From positions 1 through 64,000 of the forward strand of contig CAWKLF010000003.1 of NCBI GenBank assembly GCA_963850425.1: a stretch of 64,000 bases of DNA, read 5' to 3'. Below, piece by piece: positions 8,394-17,313 of the stretch. Numbering within the stretch: position 1 is the stretch's first letter; each line of letters begins with the position of its first letter. The stretch is from Gp1-AA133 sp963850425. Lineage in GTDB: Bacteria > Acidobacteriota > Terriglobia > Terriglobales > Acidobacteriaceae. Below the pieces are notes generated by a model. It worked only from the letters and a program-made list of their open reading frames with translations. It made no database searches and had not been told where the DNA came from. A program made the position numbers and the translations under genes.

Positions 8394-9328
8394 ATGGCGA
8401 AGCGTCCTCGGATTGCGGTGGTGGGCAGCGCAAATATTGACCTGACAACGTTCACGGGCCGCTTCCCGAAGCCTGGGGAAACGATTTTTGGCGATTCCTT
8501 TGACCTGGGGTTCGGCGGCAAGGGCGCCAACCAGGCGGTTGCATCGCGGCTTTGCGGCGCGGAGGTGTTCATGGTCGCGCGAGTGGGCAGCGACCTGTTC
8601 GGCCCTGCGACCATTGAGAACTTCAAAAAACAGGGCATTGACGCGACTCATGTGAAGCAGGTGGAAGGCGTCTCGAGCGGCGTGGCGCCGATTTTTGTGG
8701 AACCCAACGGGCAGAACCGCATTTTCGTGGTGAAGGGCGCCAACGATCGGTTAAGCCCGCGGACGTGGACGCGGCTGCCGACCTGCTAAGAACCGTCGAT
8801 TGCATCGTGCTGCAATTCGAAATCCCGCTGGAGACTGTGTATCACTGCGTACAGTTTGCGCGGCAGAATGGAATTCGCTGCATCGTCAATCCCGCACCGG
8901 CGCAGCCCGTGGATATGAAAGCGCTGGAGGGATTGGACTACTTCGTTCCTAATGAGAGCGAATCGGAAACGATTGCCGGGATGCCGGTCCGAGACGTGGA
9001 GGATGCGAAGAAGGTGGCGGAAAAGTTTCTGGCGAGCGGCGTGAAGCGGGTCATCGTGACGTTAGGTGCGAATGGTTCCCTGCTCGCGGGCCACGAGGGG
9101 ATGGAGCACATTCCTGCGTTTCAAGTGAAGAGCGTGGACAGCACGGGTGCGGGCGACGCATTCATTGGAAGCTTTGCCGTGTTTCTCGGCGAAGGGTTGC
9201 CGGAACGAGACGCAGTGCGCCGCGCCAACTTGTACGCGGGACTGTCGACGACGGGCGTGGGCACGCAGAAGTCCTTCTACGATCGCGCGCGCTATGACGC
9301 GGAATGGGCCGCGCGCAGCAAGTCGTAG
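8394..9328 (+). CDS. rbsK: Ribokinase, PfkB family (one frame break)
   Basis: About 311 codons if repaired. The N-terminal part has IAVVGSANIDL and the sugar-binding FGGKGANQA motif. The C-terminal part has FVPNESE, VTLGANGS and the catalytic DSTGAGDAFIGSFA motif with the general-base Asp. The frame changes near 8756 at agcccgcggacg, where SP should continue ADVDAAADLL; a single-base indel explains it. Ribokinase makes ribose 5-phosphate, which fits the ribose released by the neighbouring nucleoside hydrolases. The start is the ATG at 8394 or the GTG at 8385; no clear ribosome site helps to decide. Confidence 0.85.
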
Positions 9329-9389
9329 AGGTGGTGCCGCAAGTGGCGGAGTATCGGACGCGATTTCCACAGACAACCTAGGCGGGCGC

Positions 9390-9401
9390 GGAAACGTTTA
9401 T
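9390..9401. promoter_or_regulatory. Possible LacI/GalR-family operator
   Basis: GGAAACGTTTAT has the AAACGTTT core palindrome typical of LacI-family operators (consensus-like TGTAAACGTTTACA). It lies 270 nt upstream of the receptor start and about 150 nt upstream of its putative promoter. No LacI-type regulator is encoded in the window. An 8-bp palindrome can arise by chance. Confidence 0.2.
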
Positions 9402-9552
9402 ATCGATAAATCTGTGCGCGTGGTGCGAAGCAGGCAGAGGCAATATTGATATTTTCTGCGAGATCAAATTCAAATGTTGCGAGCGGATCGCAGACTGTTC
9501 ATTGTGTGAACGAGTCTCCGTTGCATTGCGTGTGGAAATCTCCACAAAGCAC

Positions 9553-9582
9553 TTGACTTCACAGGCCTAAATCCAGTTATAT
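9553..9582 (+). promoter_or_regulatory. Sigma70-like promoter of the TonB receptor gene
   Basis: TTGACT at 9553-9558 and TTATAT at 9577-9582, separated by 18 nt, about 90 nt upstream of the ATG at 9671. It is one of the better -35/-10 pairs in the window. Prediction by eye only. Confidence 0.45.
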
Positions 9583-9670
9583 CATCGCACTCCGATCAGG
9601 GACCTCCGCATGTGGTGTGGGGAAGAGAGCGTCCCTTTGGTCACTCGGTGTGGGATCTCTAGGGGGATTC

Positions 9671-12600
9671 ATGCTGAACCGCAAAGCGCTGCTACTCGTC
9701 TTCTGTTGCCTAATCGTTTCGACAATTTCTCCGCTGCTGTATGGGCAAGCCACCGGCAGTTTTGACGGCACGGTGTCGGATAAGACCGGGTCGGTGATTG
9801 CGGGGGCGACGGTGAAGGTCACATCGCAGGGTACGTCGGCCGAACGCGATGCCAAGACCGATGACACAGGTCACTACCTGATTACTCTTGTGCCCGTCGG
9901 AACTTATACGATCCGGGTGGAAGCACAGGGCTTCGCGCCACACGAACAGCGGGACGTTCGACTGCAAGTAGATGAGCATCGCAGCGCTGATTTCACATTG
10001 TCACCCGCATCGGTTACTTCGACTGTCGAGGTAAGCGCAAGCGAGGTGGCGGTCGAGACCACGAACCCGACTCTCGGACAAGTGATCACGTCGGAGCAGG
10101 TGGCGGATCTTCCCTTGAACGGCCGTGATTTCGTGCAATTGGCGACACTGACTCCGGGAACCACGCAGGAAACGAACCCGAACAGCTTCTTCAATGGCGG
10201 CCCCAGCAGCGAAGTGGCGACGCGCGGATCGTTCTCGCTGTCCGTTGGTGGATCACGCGCCAGCGCTACCGACTGGATCTTCGATGGCAACGATAATAAC
10301 GAGTTGACAGCAGGCGGCATCGCCATCCTGCCATCGATTGACGCCATCCAAGAATTCAAGGTCCTCAGCTACAACTATTCTCCAGAGTTCGGCACCCGAG
10401 CAGGACCGACCGTGCTGATCACCACAAAATCTGGAACAAACTCTCTGCACGGAACTGTGTTCGAGTTTTTCCGCAACACCTCGCTTGATGCGAAAACTTT
10501 CGATTTTGGAACACCCAAGCCCAAAGACAAGTTCAACTTGAACCAGTTCGGCGCGTCGCTGGGCGGCGCCCTGGAGAAGGACAAGACTTTCTTCTTTGTC
10601 GATTACGAAGCCAAGCGCCAGGTGCGCGGCCAACCGTTCATTGGACTGGTGCCGACTCCCGCAATGATTAGCGGAGACTTCACACTGGACCCGCTGGGCG
10701 GCACCCGCGGTGTGAATCTCTATAACAACAACCTTGTATTTCCTAACCTCGTTAACCCTTACAGCGGCAATCAGTTTCAATGCGACGGAGCCGGGAATCC
10801 GCTTCCCCCCGATCCCAACAGCGGTGCTCAGCCAGCGGGCACTCCCTGCAATAAGATTCCAACCGGGAATTTTCCGACTGGCATGATCGATCCCGTGGGC
10901 CAGGCGATGCTGCAGCTATACCCGACTCCCAATGCGGTCAACACCGGTACAATCACGAACTTCGCGAACGTGCCCAGCAGAACCTTGAATGAGGGCAAAT
11001 TCGACGTTCGCATTGATCACAATTTTTCCTCAAAAGATACCTTGTTTGCTCGGTTCAGCTACGATCAGGCAGTGTCGTTCATCCCGGGTGGTTCCCCCGG
11101 GTACGCCGCTCCCAGCCCTTTTGCCAGCACCCAGAACATCACGAACCACGGTCGAAATATCACGGTTTCGGAAACGCACATCTTCTCGGCAAACAACATC
11201 AATCAAATCAGCGGCGGGTTCAACCGGATTTTCAATCACATCAAGTCATTCGGCGATCAGACCTGCCAAGCTGCAAACATTGGGATTGTCGGTGCTGACC
11301 TGAACGAGAAGTGTGTAAACGGGCTGCCGGGTTGGTCGCAATCTTCCAGTGACTGCATGAGCTGCGGCCTGACAGCAACTTTGATGGGGAACTATTGGGG
11401 ACTTGGCGATCGCGGATTTGCGCCATTCCAGGGTGGGACAAACGTATTCTCTATTAGTGACTCGTTCGACATGATTCGCGGACACCACAACATCAGATTT
11501 GGCGGCCAGGTCCGAGCGAATCAGATGAATGTCGAAACCAATGCCTTCCAGGACGGTTTCTTCATCAACTACAGTTCCCCTCTCAGTGGCGACACTACGG
11601 CTGACTTTCTACTGGGTCAAGTGAATGGCACGCTTCACGATCAGACCTACTTCGGCGCCACCACGGGTCGGCGCTGGAAATTGTTCCGTCCGTACATAAA
11701 TGATGAATGGCGAGTCACACCCAACCTGACGCTGAACATTGGGGTCGCGTGGGCGATCGTCACACCGATTACCGAAGCGCAGAACCGCCAGGCGAACTTC
11801 GATATTGCGAGCGGAAAAATGTTTGTAGCCGGGCCGGCTGCCGTCGCTGGCTGCAGTTTCTGTGTTCGCAGCGATGGCCGAGTCGGTATCCAGATGGATA
11901 AGACCGCCGTCGAACCGCGCATCGGAATTGCCTGGAAGCCCTTTGGCCGGCAAAACTCGGCAGTTCGAGCGGGCTATGCCATCTTCCATGACTCTTCCTG
12001 GAACCAGGGCGCACAGGGATTGTGGGAGAACCCTCCCTATTTCGCTGATTTCGGGAATTTCACCGGGATTTGCCCGTTCGGGCAGACAACCACATCGACT
12101 GGTCAGCCTTGTGGCGTGTCGCATAACATGTCTGGACTTGTGGCTGCGGGCAGTACCGTGCCCCCGAATCCGGAGTTTTATTTCGGAAACGTGCAATCGC
12201 AAAATCTTGACTTCAAGCAGGGCATGGTCCAGCAGTACAACCTGAACATCGAGCACCAATTGCCCGGCAACGTCGTGCTAACAGCTGGATACGCCGGCTC
12301 CCGCAGCACGCATATTCTGGTGGATGGATTGAACCTGAAGCTGAACTCTCCATCTGCCTGCGGCGTGGATCCTACCTATACGCTTGGTTGCGGGTACGTG
12401 ACCCCTGCGAGTGGTCCGCAGTACAAACTTATCCAAAACTATCTCAACAACAACGACGTCGGCCGCGCCCGATACGACTCTCTGCAAATCAAAGGCGAAA
12501 CCAAAAGTTCACGCCACGGCCTCTATGCACTGATTGGATACACATGGTCCAGAACCTTCGACTCCGGGATGCCAGACGGTCTCGGCACATTCCCCGGAGC

Positions 12601-13279
12601 GATTTACTGGCCTTTGCCCGGCGCACAGAAGGCGGATTGGGCACTGTCCGCGATCAACTCCAATAGTCAATTCACCGCTAGCGTTCTTTACGACCTTCCG
12701 TTTGGAAAGGGCAAGAAATACGGAGGCAATTGGAATGGAGCGACCAACGCCATTTTTGGAGGTTGGTCGGTGAATGTAATCGAAAGGGCGATCTCAGGGT
12801 TCCCGCTATTCGTTATTGACAGTAACAACAAGTCCGGTGTGCCTTTCTTCTGGAACGGTGGAGCAGGATTTAATCGGCCCGTCCAAGTAGGTGATCCGAA
12901 CAAGGGTGGGGATATGGGAGGACAAACAGGCTGTCCCACCAAGGTTCACACCTTGACAAACTGGTTCAACCCGTGCGCGTTCGTCGCGGCACCCGCTGGT
13001 GAACTGGCAGCTACTTCGCGCACTCCCGTAAACGGTCCCCGTTTTGTTAACACAGACTTCTCGGCCGTTAAGAACTTCATGCTGCCTTTCCGAGAGGGCA
13101 TGGGCCTGCAGTTCCGCGCTGAGTTCTTCAACCTGTTCAACCATCCACAGTTCTGGCTGACTGGGAATGGTAGCGCTGGCAGCATGCAAGACATCGCTTC
13201 GCAAAGCAGCTTTGGACTCGTGAACAGCACGGTGAATAATCCACGCGTGATGCAGTTCGCCCTGAAGCTGAAGTTTTAA
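9671..13279 (+). CDS. TonB-dependent receptor, Oar-like, with carboxypeptidase-regulatory-like domain
   Basis: 1202 aa from the ATG at 9671, which follows AGGGGGATTC, a good ribosome site. Order: signal peptide (about residues 1-25), a CarboxypepD_reg-like beta-sandwich (about 28-110; FDGTVSDKTGSVIAGATV ... GTYTIRVEAQGF), a plug domain with LPLNGRDFVQLATLTPG, and a long beta-barrel ending in LKLKF with a terminal Phe as expected for BAM-inserted barrels. Such receptors are abundant in Acidobacteriota and take up polymers or bulky solutes with TonB energy. Two nucleoside-hydrolase-like genes follow it, so nucleosides or nucleic-acid fragments are a reasonable but unproved cargo. Confidence 0.9.
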   Translation: MLNRKALLLVFCCLIVSTISPLLYGQATGSFDGTVSDKTGSVIAGATVKVTSQGTSAERDAKTDDTGHYLITLVPVGTYTIRVEAQGFAPHEQRDVRLQVDEHRSADFTLSPASVTSTVEVSASEVAVETTNPTLGQVITSEQVADLPLNGRDFVQLATLTPGTTQETNPNSFFNGGPSSEVATRGSFSLSVGGSRASATDWIFDGNDNNELTAGGIAILPSIDAIQEFKVLSYNYSPEFGTRAGPTVLITTKSGTNSLHGTVFEFFRNTSLDAKTFDFGTPKPKDKFNLNQFGASLGGALEKDKTFFFVDYEAKRQVRGQPFIGLVPTPAMISGDFTLDPLGGTRGVNLYNNNLVFPNLVNPYSGNQFQCDGAGNPLPPDPNSGAQPAGTPCNKIPTGNFPTGMIDPVGQAMLQLYPTPNAVNTGTITNFANVPSRTLNEGKFDVRIDHNFSSKDTLFARFSYDQAVSFIPGGSPGYAAPSPFASTQNITNHGRNITVSETHIFSANNINQISGGFNRIFNHIKSFGDQTCQAANIGIVGADLNEKCVNGLPGWSQSSSDCMSCGLTATLMGNYWGLGDRGFAPFQGGTNVFSISDSFDMIRGHHNIRFGGQVRANQMNVETNAFQDGFFINYSSPLSGDTTADFLLGQVNGTLHDQTYFGATTGRRWKLFRPYINDEWRVTPNLTLNIGVAWAIVTPITEAQNRQANFDIASGKMFVAGPAAVAGCSFCVRSDGRVGIQMDKTAVEPRIGIAWKPFGRQNSAVRAGYAIFHDSSWNQGAQGLWENPPYFADFGNFTGICPFGQTTTSTGQPCGVSHNMSGLVAAGSTVPPNPEFYFGNVQSQNLDFKQGMVQQYNLNIEHQLPGNVVLTAGYAGSRSTHILVDGLNLKLNSPSACGVDPTYTLGCGYVTPASGPQYKLIQNYLNNNDVGRARYDSLQIKGETKSSRHGLYALIGYTWSRTFDSGMPDGLGTFPGAIYWPLPGAQKADWALSAINSNSQFTASVLYDLPFGKGKKYGGNWNGATNAIFGGWSVNVIERAISGFPLFVIDSNNKSGVPFFWNGGAGFNRPVQVGDPNKGGDMGGQTGCPTKVHTLTNWFNPCAFVAAPAGELAATSRTPVNGPRFVNTDFSAVKNFMLPFREGMGLQFRAEFFNLFNHPQFWLTGNGSAGSMQDIASQSSFGLVNSTVNNPRVMQFALKLKF

Positions 13280-13302
13280 AACACAAAGTTGTTAAGTATT
13301 GT

Positions 13303-13355
13303 GGGCAGACCGGGTGTCGGTTCGATCTTCCGATTACCAGGCCTGCCCTTCTTTT
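13303..13355 (+). terminator. Rho-independent-like terminator after the TonB receptor
   Basis: GGGCAGACC (13303-13311) can pair with GGCCTGCCC (13340-13348) with one mismatch, followed by TTCTTTT. The loop is long (about 28 nt) and has internal pairing options. It could end the receptor transcript or attenuate read-through into the hydrolase genes. Confidence 0.4.
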
Positions 13356-13385
13356 GCCCGCCAGAATTCCGGAGGTGGATACTGC

Positions 13386-14492
13386 ATGAGTTCTCGGCAA
13401 GCTACTTCCCTGCTAGCACTCGTTCTCCCTCTCTTCCTTGCCCTCTCCGCCTCTGCCCAGAAAATCAAAGTCATCGTCGACCAGGACGCGCGGGGGCCCG
13501 GGACCAGCGATCAGCAGGCCATTCTTGTGTTTCTGCAGTCGGAGAAGTTCGATGTGCTGGGGATCACTACCGTCAGCGGCGATCAGTGGGTGAAGGAAGA
13601 GACGCAGCACGTGCTGCGCATGCTGGAGATTGCGGGGCGCACCGATGTTCCCGTGATCGCCGGGGCTGAGTTTCCTCTGCTCAATTCCAAGGAAGAAAGT
13701 GAGCGCTGGGAAGTTCTTTACGGGAAGTTCGAGTACAAAGGCTGCTGGACTGATAAGTTTGCGGCGCAACGGTCGACAGTGTTCGAGCAACCTTATCATC
13801 CACCGGAGGTCGTACCTCCCATGCCGGAAGGGGAGCCGCATATTGAAGCGGCGGACGGCACGGCGGCAGAGTTCATCGTCAAGATGGTTCACAAGTATCC
13901 CGGCGAGGTGGTTCTGTGGGCTGGCGGACCTCTGACCAACTATGCTCTGGCGCTCAAGCTCGATCCATCTGTTGCGACCTTGGCGAAGGAATTCGTCATG
14001 ATGGGAGGAGGGCTTTACGCCGACAAAGGCGCTATCGATCAGGGAGCAATTGATGCTCGGCGAGAATTCAACTGGTGGTTCGATCCGGAGGCGGCGCGCA
14101 TCGTGTTGCGGGCGCCCTGGAAGAAAATGACGATTACGCCCATTGATATTTCGGTGAAGACTCGCTTCACGAACGAGATGAAGGCGACCATCTCGAAAGC
14201 TGGGACGCCGATCACGAAGTATCTCGACAAGTATTCCCTGCCCGGCTACATGTGGGATGAAATCGCGGGCGCCGCGTTGATTGATCCTTCCATCATCACA
14301 GGACAGAAGCAGCTTTACATGGACATTGACGTAGATCATGGCGCAAGCTATGGCAAGACCATCTTGTGGGATGCGAAGGCGGAGGTTCCGCCATATCTGC
14401 GGCGTGCGAATGTGCAGTTTGATATTGATGCTGAGAAGTTCTATCGGCTGTACATTGATCTGATGACGCGAACTCCGCGAGCTAGGCCCTAG
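13386..14492 (+). CDS. Divergent exported nucleoside-hydrolase-family protein (type A, copy 1)
   Basis: 368 aa from the ATG at 13386. Signal peptide ends about ASAQ (residue 22). The fold signature is present: GITTVSGDQW in place of the usual VxGN block, AGRTDVPVIAGAE, WAGGPLTNYALAL, and EFNWWFDPEAA. The Ca-site motif is altered to VDQDARGPGTSDQQ, which keeps the first two Asp and one of the DD pair after a 3-residue insertion. The C-terminal MHD becomes MWDE, so the Ca-ligand Asp is kept but the leaving-group His is Trp. It is closely similar along its whole length to the protein at 19147-20247. It probably acts on nucleosides or related N-ribosides in the periplasm; the substrate is unknown. 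Confidence 0.8.
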   Translation: MSSRQATSLLALVLPLFLALSASAQKIKVIVDQDARGPGTSDQQAILVFLQSEKFDVLGITTVSGDQWVKEETQHVLRMLEIAGRTDVPVIAGAEFPLLNSKEESERWEVLYGKFEYKGCWTDKFAAQRSTVFEQPYHPPEVVPPMPEGEPHIEAADGTAAEFIVKMVHKYPGEVVLWAGGPLTNYALALKLDPSVATLAKEFVMMGGGLYADKGAIDQGAIDARREFNWWFDPEAARIVLRAPWKKMTITPIDISVKTRFTNEMKATISKAGTPITKYLDKYSLPGYMWDEIAGAALIDPSIITGQKQLYMDIDVDHGASYGKTILWDAKAEVPPYLRRANVQFDIDAEKFYRLYIDLMTRTPRARP

Positions 14493-14550
14493 GCAGGTAT
14501 TCGTGAGCCCGGTTTTGAGGCACTCCGCCATACGGTCGACAATTTTCACG

Positions 14551-15636
14551 ATGCCAATCAGAATGCTCTTCCTGCGGCTCGCGGTCATCTGCCTGCTGCT
14601 CGCTTCCTGCATGAGTTTTGCCCAGTCCCGCCGGAAGGTCATCATTGATCAGGACTTCTCTGGACCGGGAGGCAGCAACTTGCAGACTCTGCTCATCCTG
14701 CTGCAGTCGCCCGGGGTCGAGGTGCTGGGGGTTACTGTGGTCAGCGGGGATCAGTGGCGCGATGAGGAAATCGCGCATACCTTGCGCCTGCTCGAGATTA
14801 TCGGGCGGACCGATATTCCGGTGGTTCCCGGGGCTTTGTTCCCTCTGGTGCGCGGGCGTCAGGAGGCGCAGCTCTGGCAGAACCGCCATGGCAAGGTTGC
14901 CTATGCGGGCGCTTGGGATGACCGGTGGTGGCACGAGCCTAAGGTCGTTCCGTCGCAACCGGAAGGGCTGCCGAATGCCAAGGCGATCAATGAGGATGCG
15001 GCGCACTTTCTGATCCGCATGGTGCATCGGTATCCGCACGAGGTGACGATTTACGAGGGCGGTCCGATGACCGACCTGGCGCTGGCGATCTCGATCGATC
15101 CGCACCTTCCGGAACTGGCGGAACAATTGGTTTTCATGGGAGGGAGTCTTAGTCCGCAGACCGATCATCCGGAGTTCGCCAACACTCCCCGGCACGAATT
15201 TAATTTCTGGTTCGATCCGGAAGCGGCTGAAATCGTGTTGCGAGCGCGCTGGAAAAAGATTGTGTGCACTCCTACGGACATTTCCATCAAGACGCGGCTG
15301 ACCCGGGAAATGATCGAAGACATCGATTCTGGCGGGACGGCTTTGGCGCATTACGTGGCGCGCTATTACACGCCCGGACCGGGCTCTGACTTTATGTGGG
15401 ACGAACTGGCAGCGGCCGCCTGGATCGATCCGTCAATCATTACGAAGCGTGAAACGCGCTATATGGGCGTGAATCTGGATAAAGGGGCGGGGTACGGCAA
15501 CACACTCACCTGGAGTGAACGTGACAAGCCTACGGTCGTCGGACCGCTCGTGGAGATTCAGACCGATCTCGATCGCGAAAAGTTTTATCGGATGTTTGTG
15601 GAGTTGATGAAAGCACCGATTCGGGCGGCGCATTGA
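14551..15636 (+). CDS. Divergent exported nucleoside-hydrolase-family protein (type B, copy 1)
   Basis: 361 aa from the ATG at 14551; a GTG at 14503 is also in frame. The leader MLFLRLAVICLLLASC could be a lipoprotein signal (LASC lipobox) or be cleaved after SFA. The motif is IDQDFSGPGGSNLQ, so relative to the canonical DTDPGxDDA both Asp of the DD pair are gone here. Later blocks are SGDQWRDEE, GRTDIPVVPGA, EGGPMTDLALA, HEFNFWFDPEAA and FMWDE with Trp in place of the catalytic His. It resembles the protein at 21461-22561. It starts 58 nt after the type A gene, so the two are probably cotranscribed. With the DD lost it may be weak, inactive or altered in function. Confidence 0.75.
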   Translation: MPIRMLFLRLAVICLLLASCMSFAQSRRKVIIDQDFSGPGGSNLQTLLILLQSPGVEVLGVTVVSGDQWRDEEIAHTLRLLEIIGRTDIPVVPGALFPLVRGRQEAQLWQNRHGKVAYAGAWDDRWWHEPKVVPSQPEGLPNAKAINEDAAHFLIRMVHRYPHEVTIYEGGPMTDLALAISIDPHLPELAEQLVFMGGSLSPQTDHPEFANTPRHEFNFWFDPEAAEIVLRARWKKIVCTPTDISIKTRLTREMIEDIDSGGTALAHYVARYYTPGPGSDFMWDELAAAAWIDPSIITKRETRYMGVNLDKGAGYGNTLTWSERDKPTVVGPLVEIQTDLDREKFYRMFVELMKAPIRAAH

Positions 15637-15639
15637 CTA

Positions 15640-15775
15640 GCGATCGCCCTGAGGGCTAGAGCCGCTCTCTGCACGGCTGAACAGGCGGATCCGACCGTCG
15701 AGAGCGAAGCTCAGCGGTAAGCCGCTTTGGTTTTGCCGTACTCTGCGGCACGTCTGAGGGCATGCTTTTCAAACA
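15640..15775. repeat. Degenerate REP-like hairpin region
   Basis: GAGGGCTAGAGCCGCTC, CTCAGCGGTAAGCCGC and GCGGCACGTCTGAGGGC are decayed versions of the hairpins at 1171 and 8064. Together with the repeat at 15801-15897 it fills the 316-nt gap 15637-15952, in which I see no gene. Confidence 0.4.
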
Positions 15776-15800
15776 CCGTGGCAATCTAAGTTGGGGCTGA

Positions 15801-15897
15801 AAATCTTAAAACGCAGAGGACGCAGAGAATAGCCGCGGAGGGCGCGGAGAAAAGCTTTTGACCGCAAGGTTCACGAAGGTTGCGCAAAGTTCGTCAA
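15801..15897. repeat. ACGCAGAGGACGCAGAGA / ACCGCAAGGTTCACGAAGG dispersed repeat
   Basis: AAACGCAGAGGACGCAGAGAATAGCCGCGGAGGGCGCGGAG is followed by ACCGCAAGGTTCACGAAGGTTGCGCAAAG. Related words, in reverse orientation, occur at 49400-49455 (CTCTGCGTTTTAAAG) and 49965-50005 (CTTCGCGTCCTTAGCGGTTAAAG). This belongs to the widespread CACAGAGAC/CGCAGAG class of intergenic repeats. Confidence 0.5.
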
Positions 15898-15952
15898 GCG
15901 GCGGTACTCTGCTCTGACCAGCCCTGAACCGTGATGATTCGACGATTGCGTG

Positions 15953-17260
15953 TTACGCTGCCGCCAGGTAGACGTAACGCAGGATGAATAGCACGGTCAA
16001 GATCCAGAGCACCACGCTGACCTCCCGGTAGCGGCCTGTCCCGACTTTTACGATGGTGTAGGCGATCACTCCCAGGCTCAGGCCGGTGGCGATGCTGAAG
16101 GTCAAGGGCATCGCCAGAATCGTTAAGAAGGCTGGAAAGGCCTCGGTGAAGTCTGCCCATTGAATTTGCGCGATGGATTGGGTCATGAGCGCGCCTACCA
16201 GGATCAAGGCGGGGGCGGTCGCGAAGGCGGGGATTGCGCCTGCAATAGGGGCGAAGAAGACCGCCACTGCGAACAGGAGAGCCACGAACACATTGCTGAG
16301 ACCGGTGCGCGCACCTGCTGCCACTCCCGCGGCGCTTTCGATGTAACTGGTGACAGTGGAGGTGCCGGTGAGGGCTCCGACCATGGTGCCGATGCCGTCG
16401 GCCAGCAGAGCGCGTCCTACACGCGGGATTCGGCCATCTTTCACGAAGCCGCCTTGCTCGCATACCCCCACCAGGGTGCCTACGTTGTCGAACAGATCGA
16501 CGAACAGGAAGATGAAGATGATTTCGAGCAGACCGAGATGCAGGGCGGCGCGGAGATCGAGCTGGAAGAGTGTCGCTCCGGGATGCGGGATGGACACCCA
16601 TGCTGCGGGCCGGGCGGTCACCCCCGCAACAATGCCGAACAGCATTGTGCCGGCAATACCCAGCAAGATCGCACCATTGATCTTGCGCGCCATCAGAATA
16701 AGAGTCAGCACAATGCCGAAACAGGCGGCAATCACTTCTATCGAGGCGAGGCTCCCCAGGCTGACGAAGGTGGCGGGATTCGCGACAACAAGCTTAGCGT
16801 TGCGCAGGCCGACGAAGGCAATGAACATGCCGATTCCGGCGGCCGTCGAGTGCTTCAGTCCGTCGGGAATGCCGTTGACGATCTGTTCTCGGACGCGGGT
16901 GACGGTGAGCAGGACGAACAGGACGCCGGAAAAGAACACGACACCCAGCGCGGTACGCCAGGGGATGCCCATGCCCAGGCAGACGGAATAAGTGAAGTAA
17001 GCGTTCAGCGACATGCCGGGGGCCATCGCGATGGGGTAATTCGCATACAGGCCCATCACAAGCGACGCGACCGCGGATGAGACACATGTCGCAAACACCA
17101 CGCCTTCGGCCGGCATTCCTGCCTGGGAAAGGATCTGGGGATTCACGACGATGATGTAGGCCATCGTCATGAAGGTCGTGATGCCGCCGACTAATTCCCG
17201 GCGGACGGTAGTGTGATTTTCTGTGAGCTTGAAGTAGCGGTCGAGCGGATTGGCGTTCAG
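15953..17260 (-). CDS. NCS2 (AzgA-type) purine permease
   Basis: Nucleobase:cation symporter of the adenine/guanine/hypoxanthine branch with about 12-14 hydrophobic segments. Typical blocks are FMTMAYIIVVNP, MAPGMSLNAYF, IFLFVDLFDNVGTLVGV and GTSTVTSYIESAAGV. The first ATG in frame is at 17170, but family-like sequence (NPLDRYFKLTENHTTVRREL) continues upstream to an in-frame stop near 17275. The best start seen is a CTG at 17260 preceded by GGGGG at 6 nt, giving 435 aa, the usual length. A one-base error near the start is the alternative. It would import bases released by the exported hydrolases. Confidence 0.85.
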   Translation of the reverse strand: MNANPLDRYFKLTENHTTVRRELVGGITTFMTMAYIIVVNPQILSQAGMPAEGVVFATCVSSAVASLVMGLYANYPIAMAPGMSLNAYFTYSVCLGMGIPWRTALGVVFFSGVLFVLLTVTRVREQIVNGIPDGLKHSTAAGIGMFIAFVGLRNAKLVVANPATFVSLGSLASIEVIAACFGIVLTLILMARKINGAILLGIAGTMLFGIVAGVTARPAAWVSIPHPGATLFQLDLRAALHLGLLEIIFIFLFVDLFDNVGTLVGVCEQGGFVKDGRIPRVGRALLADGIGTMVGALTGTSTVTSYIESAAGVAAGARTGLSNVFVALLFAVAVFFAPIAGAIPAFATAPALILVGALMTQSIAQIQWADFTEAFPAFLTILAMPLTFSIATGLSLGVIAYTIVKVGTGRYREVSVVLWILTVLFILRYVYLAAA

Positions 17261-17313
17261 GCAAGCCCCCAGTTATGTTTGGCTGTCGGATCAATGGGTC
17301 GCTACGATGCCCG

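Larger units (their letters stand above)
9329..9670. other. 342-nt intergenic region upstream of the TonB receptor
   Basis: This gap has no coding signal that I can see. It holds a LacI-operator-like palindrome at 9390-9401 and a sigma70-like promoter at 9553-9582. A short AT-rich block (9400-9480) is less GC-rich than its surroundings. Confidence 0.5.

Noticed and set aside
4895..9328. Real pseudogene decay of the deoxyribose/ribose genes
   Set aside because: Similar single-base breaks hit atpB and other genes, so sequence errors explain them better; read data would decide.
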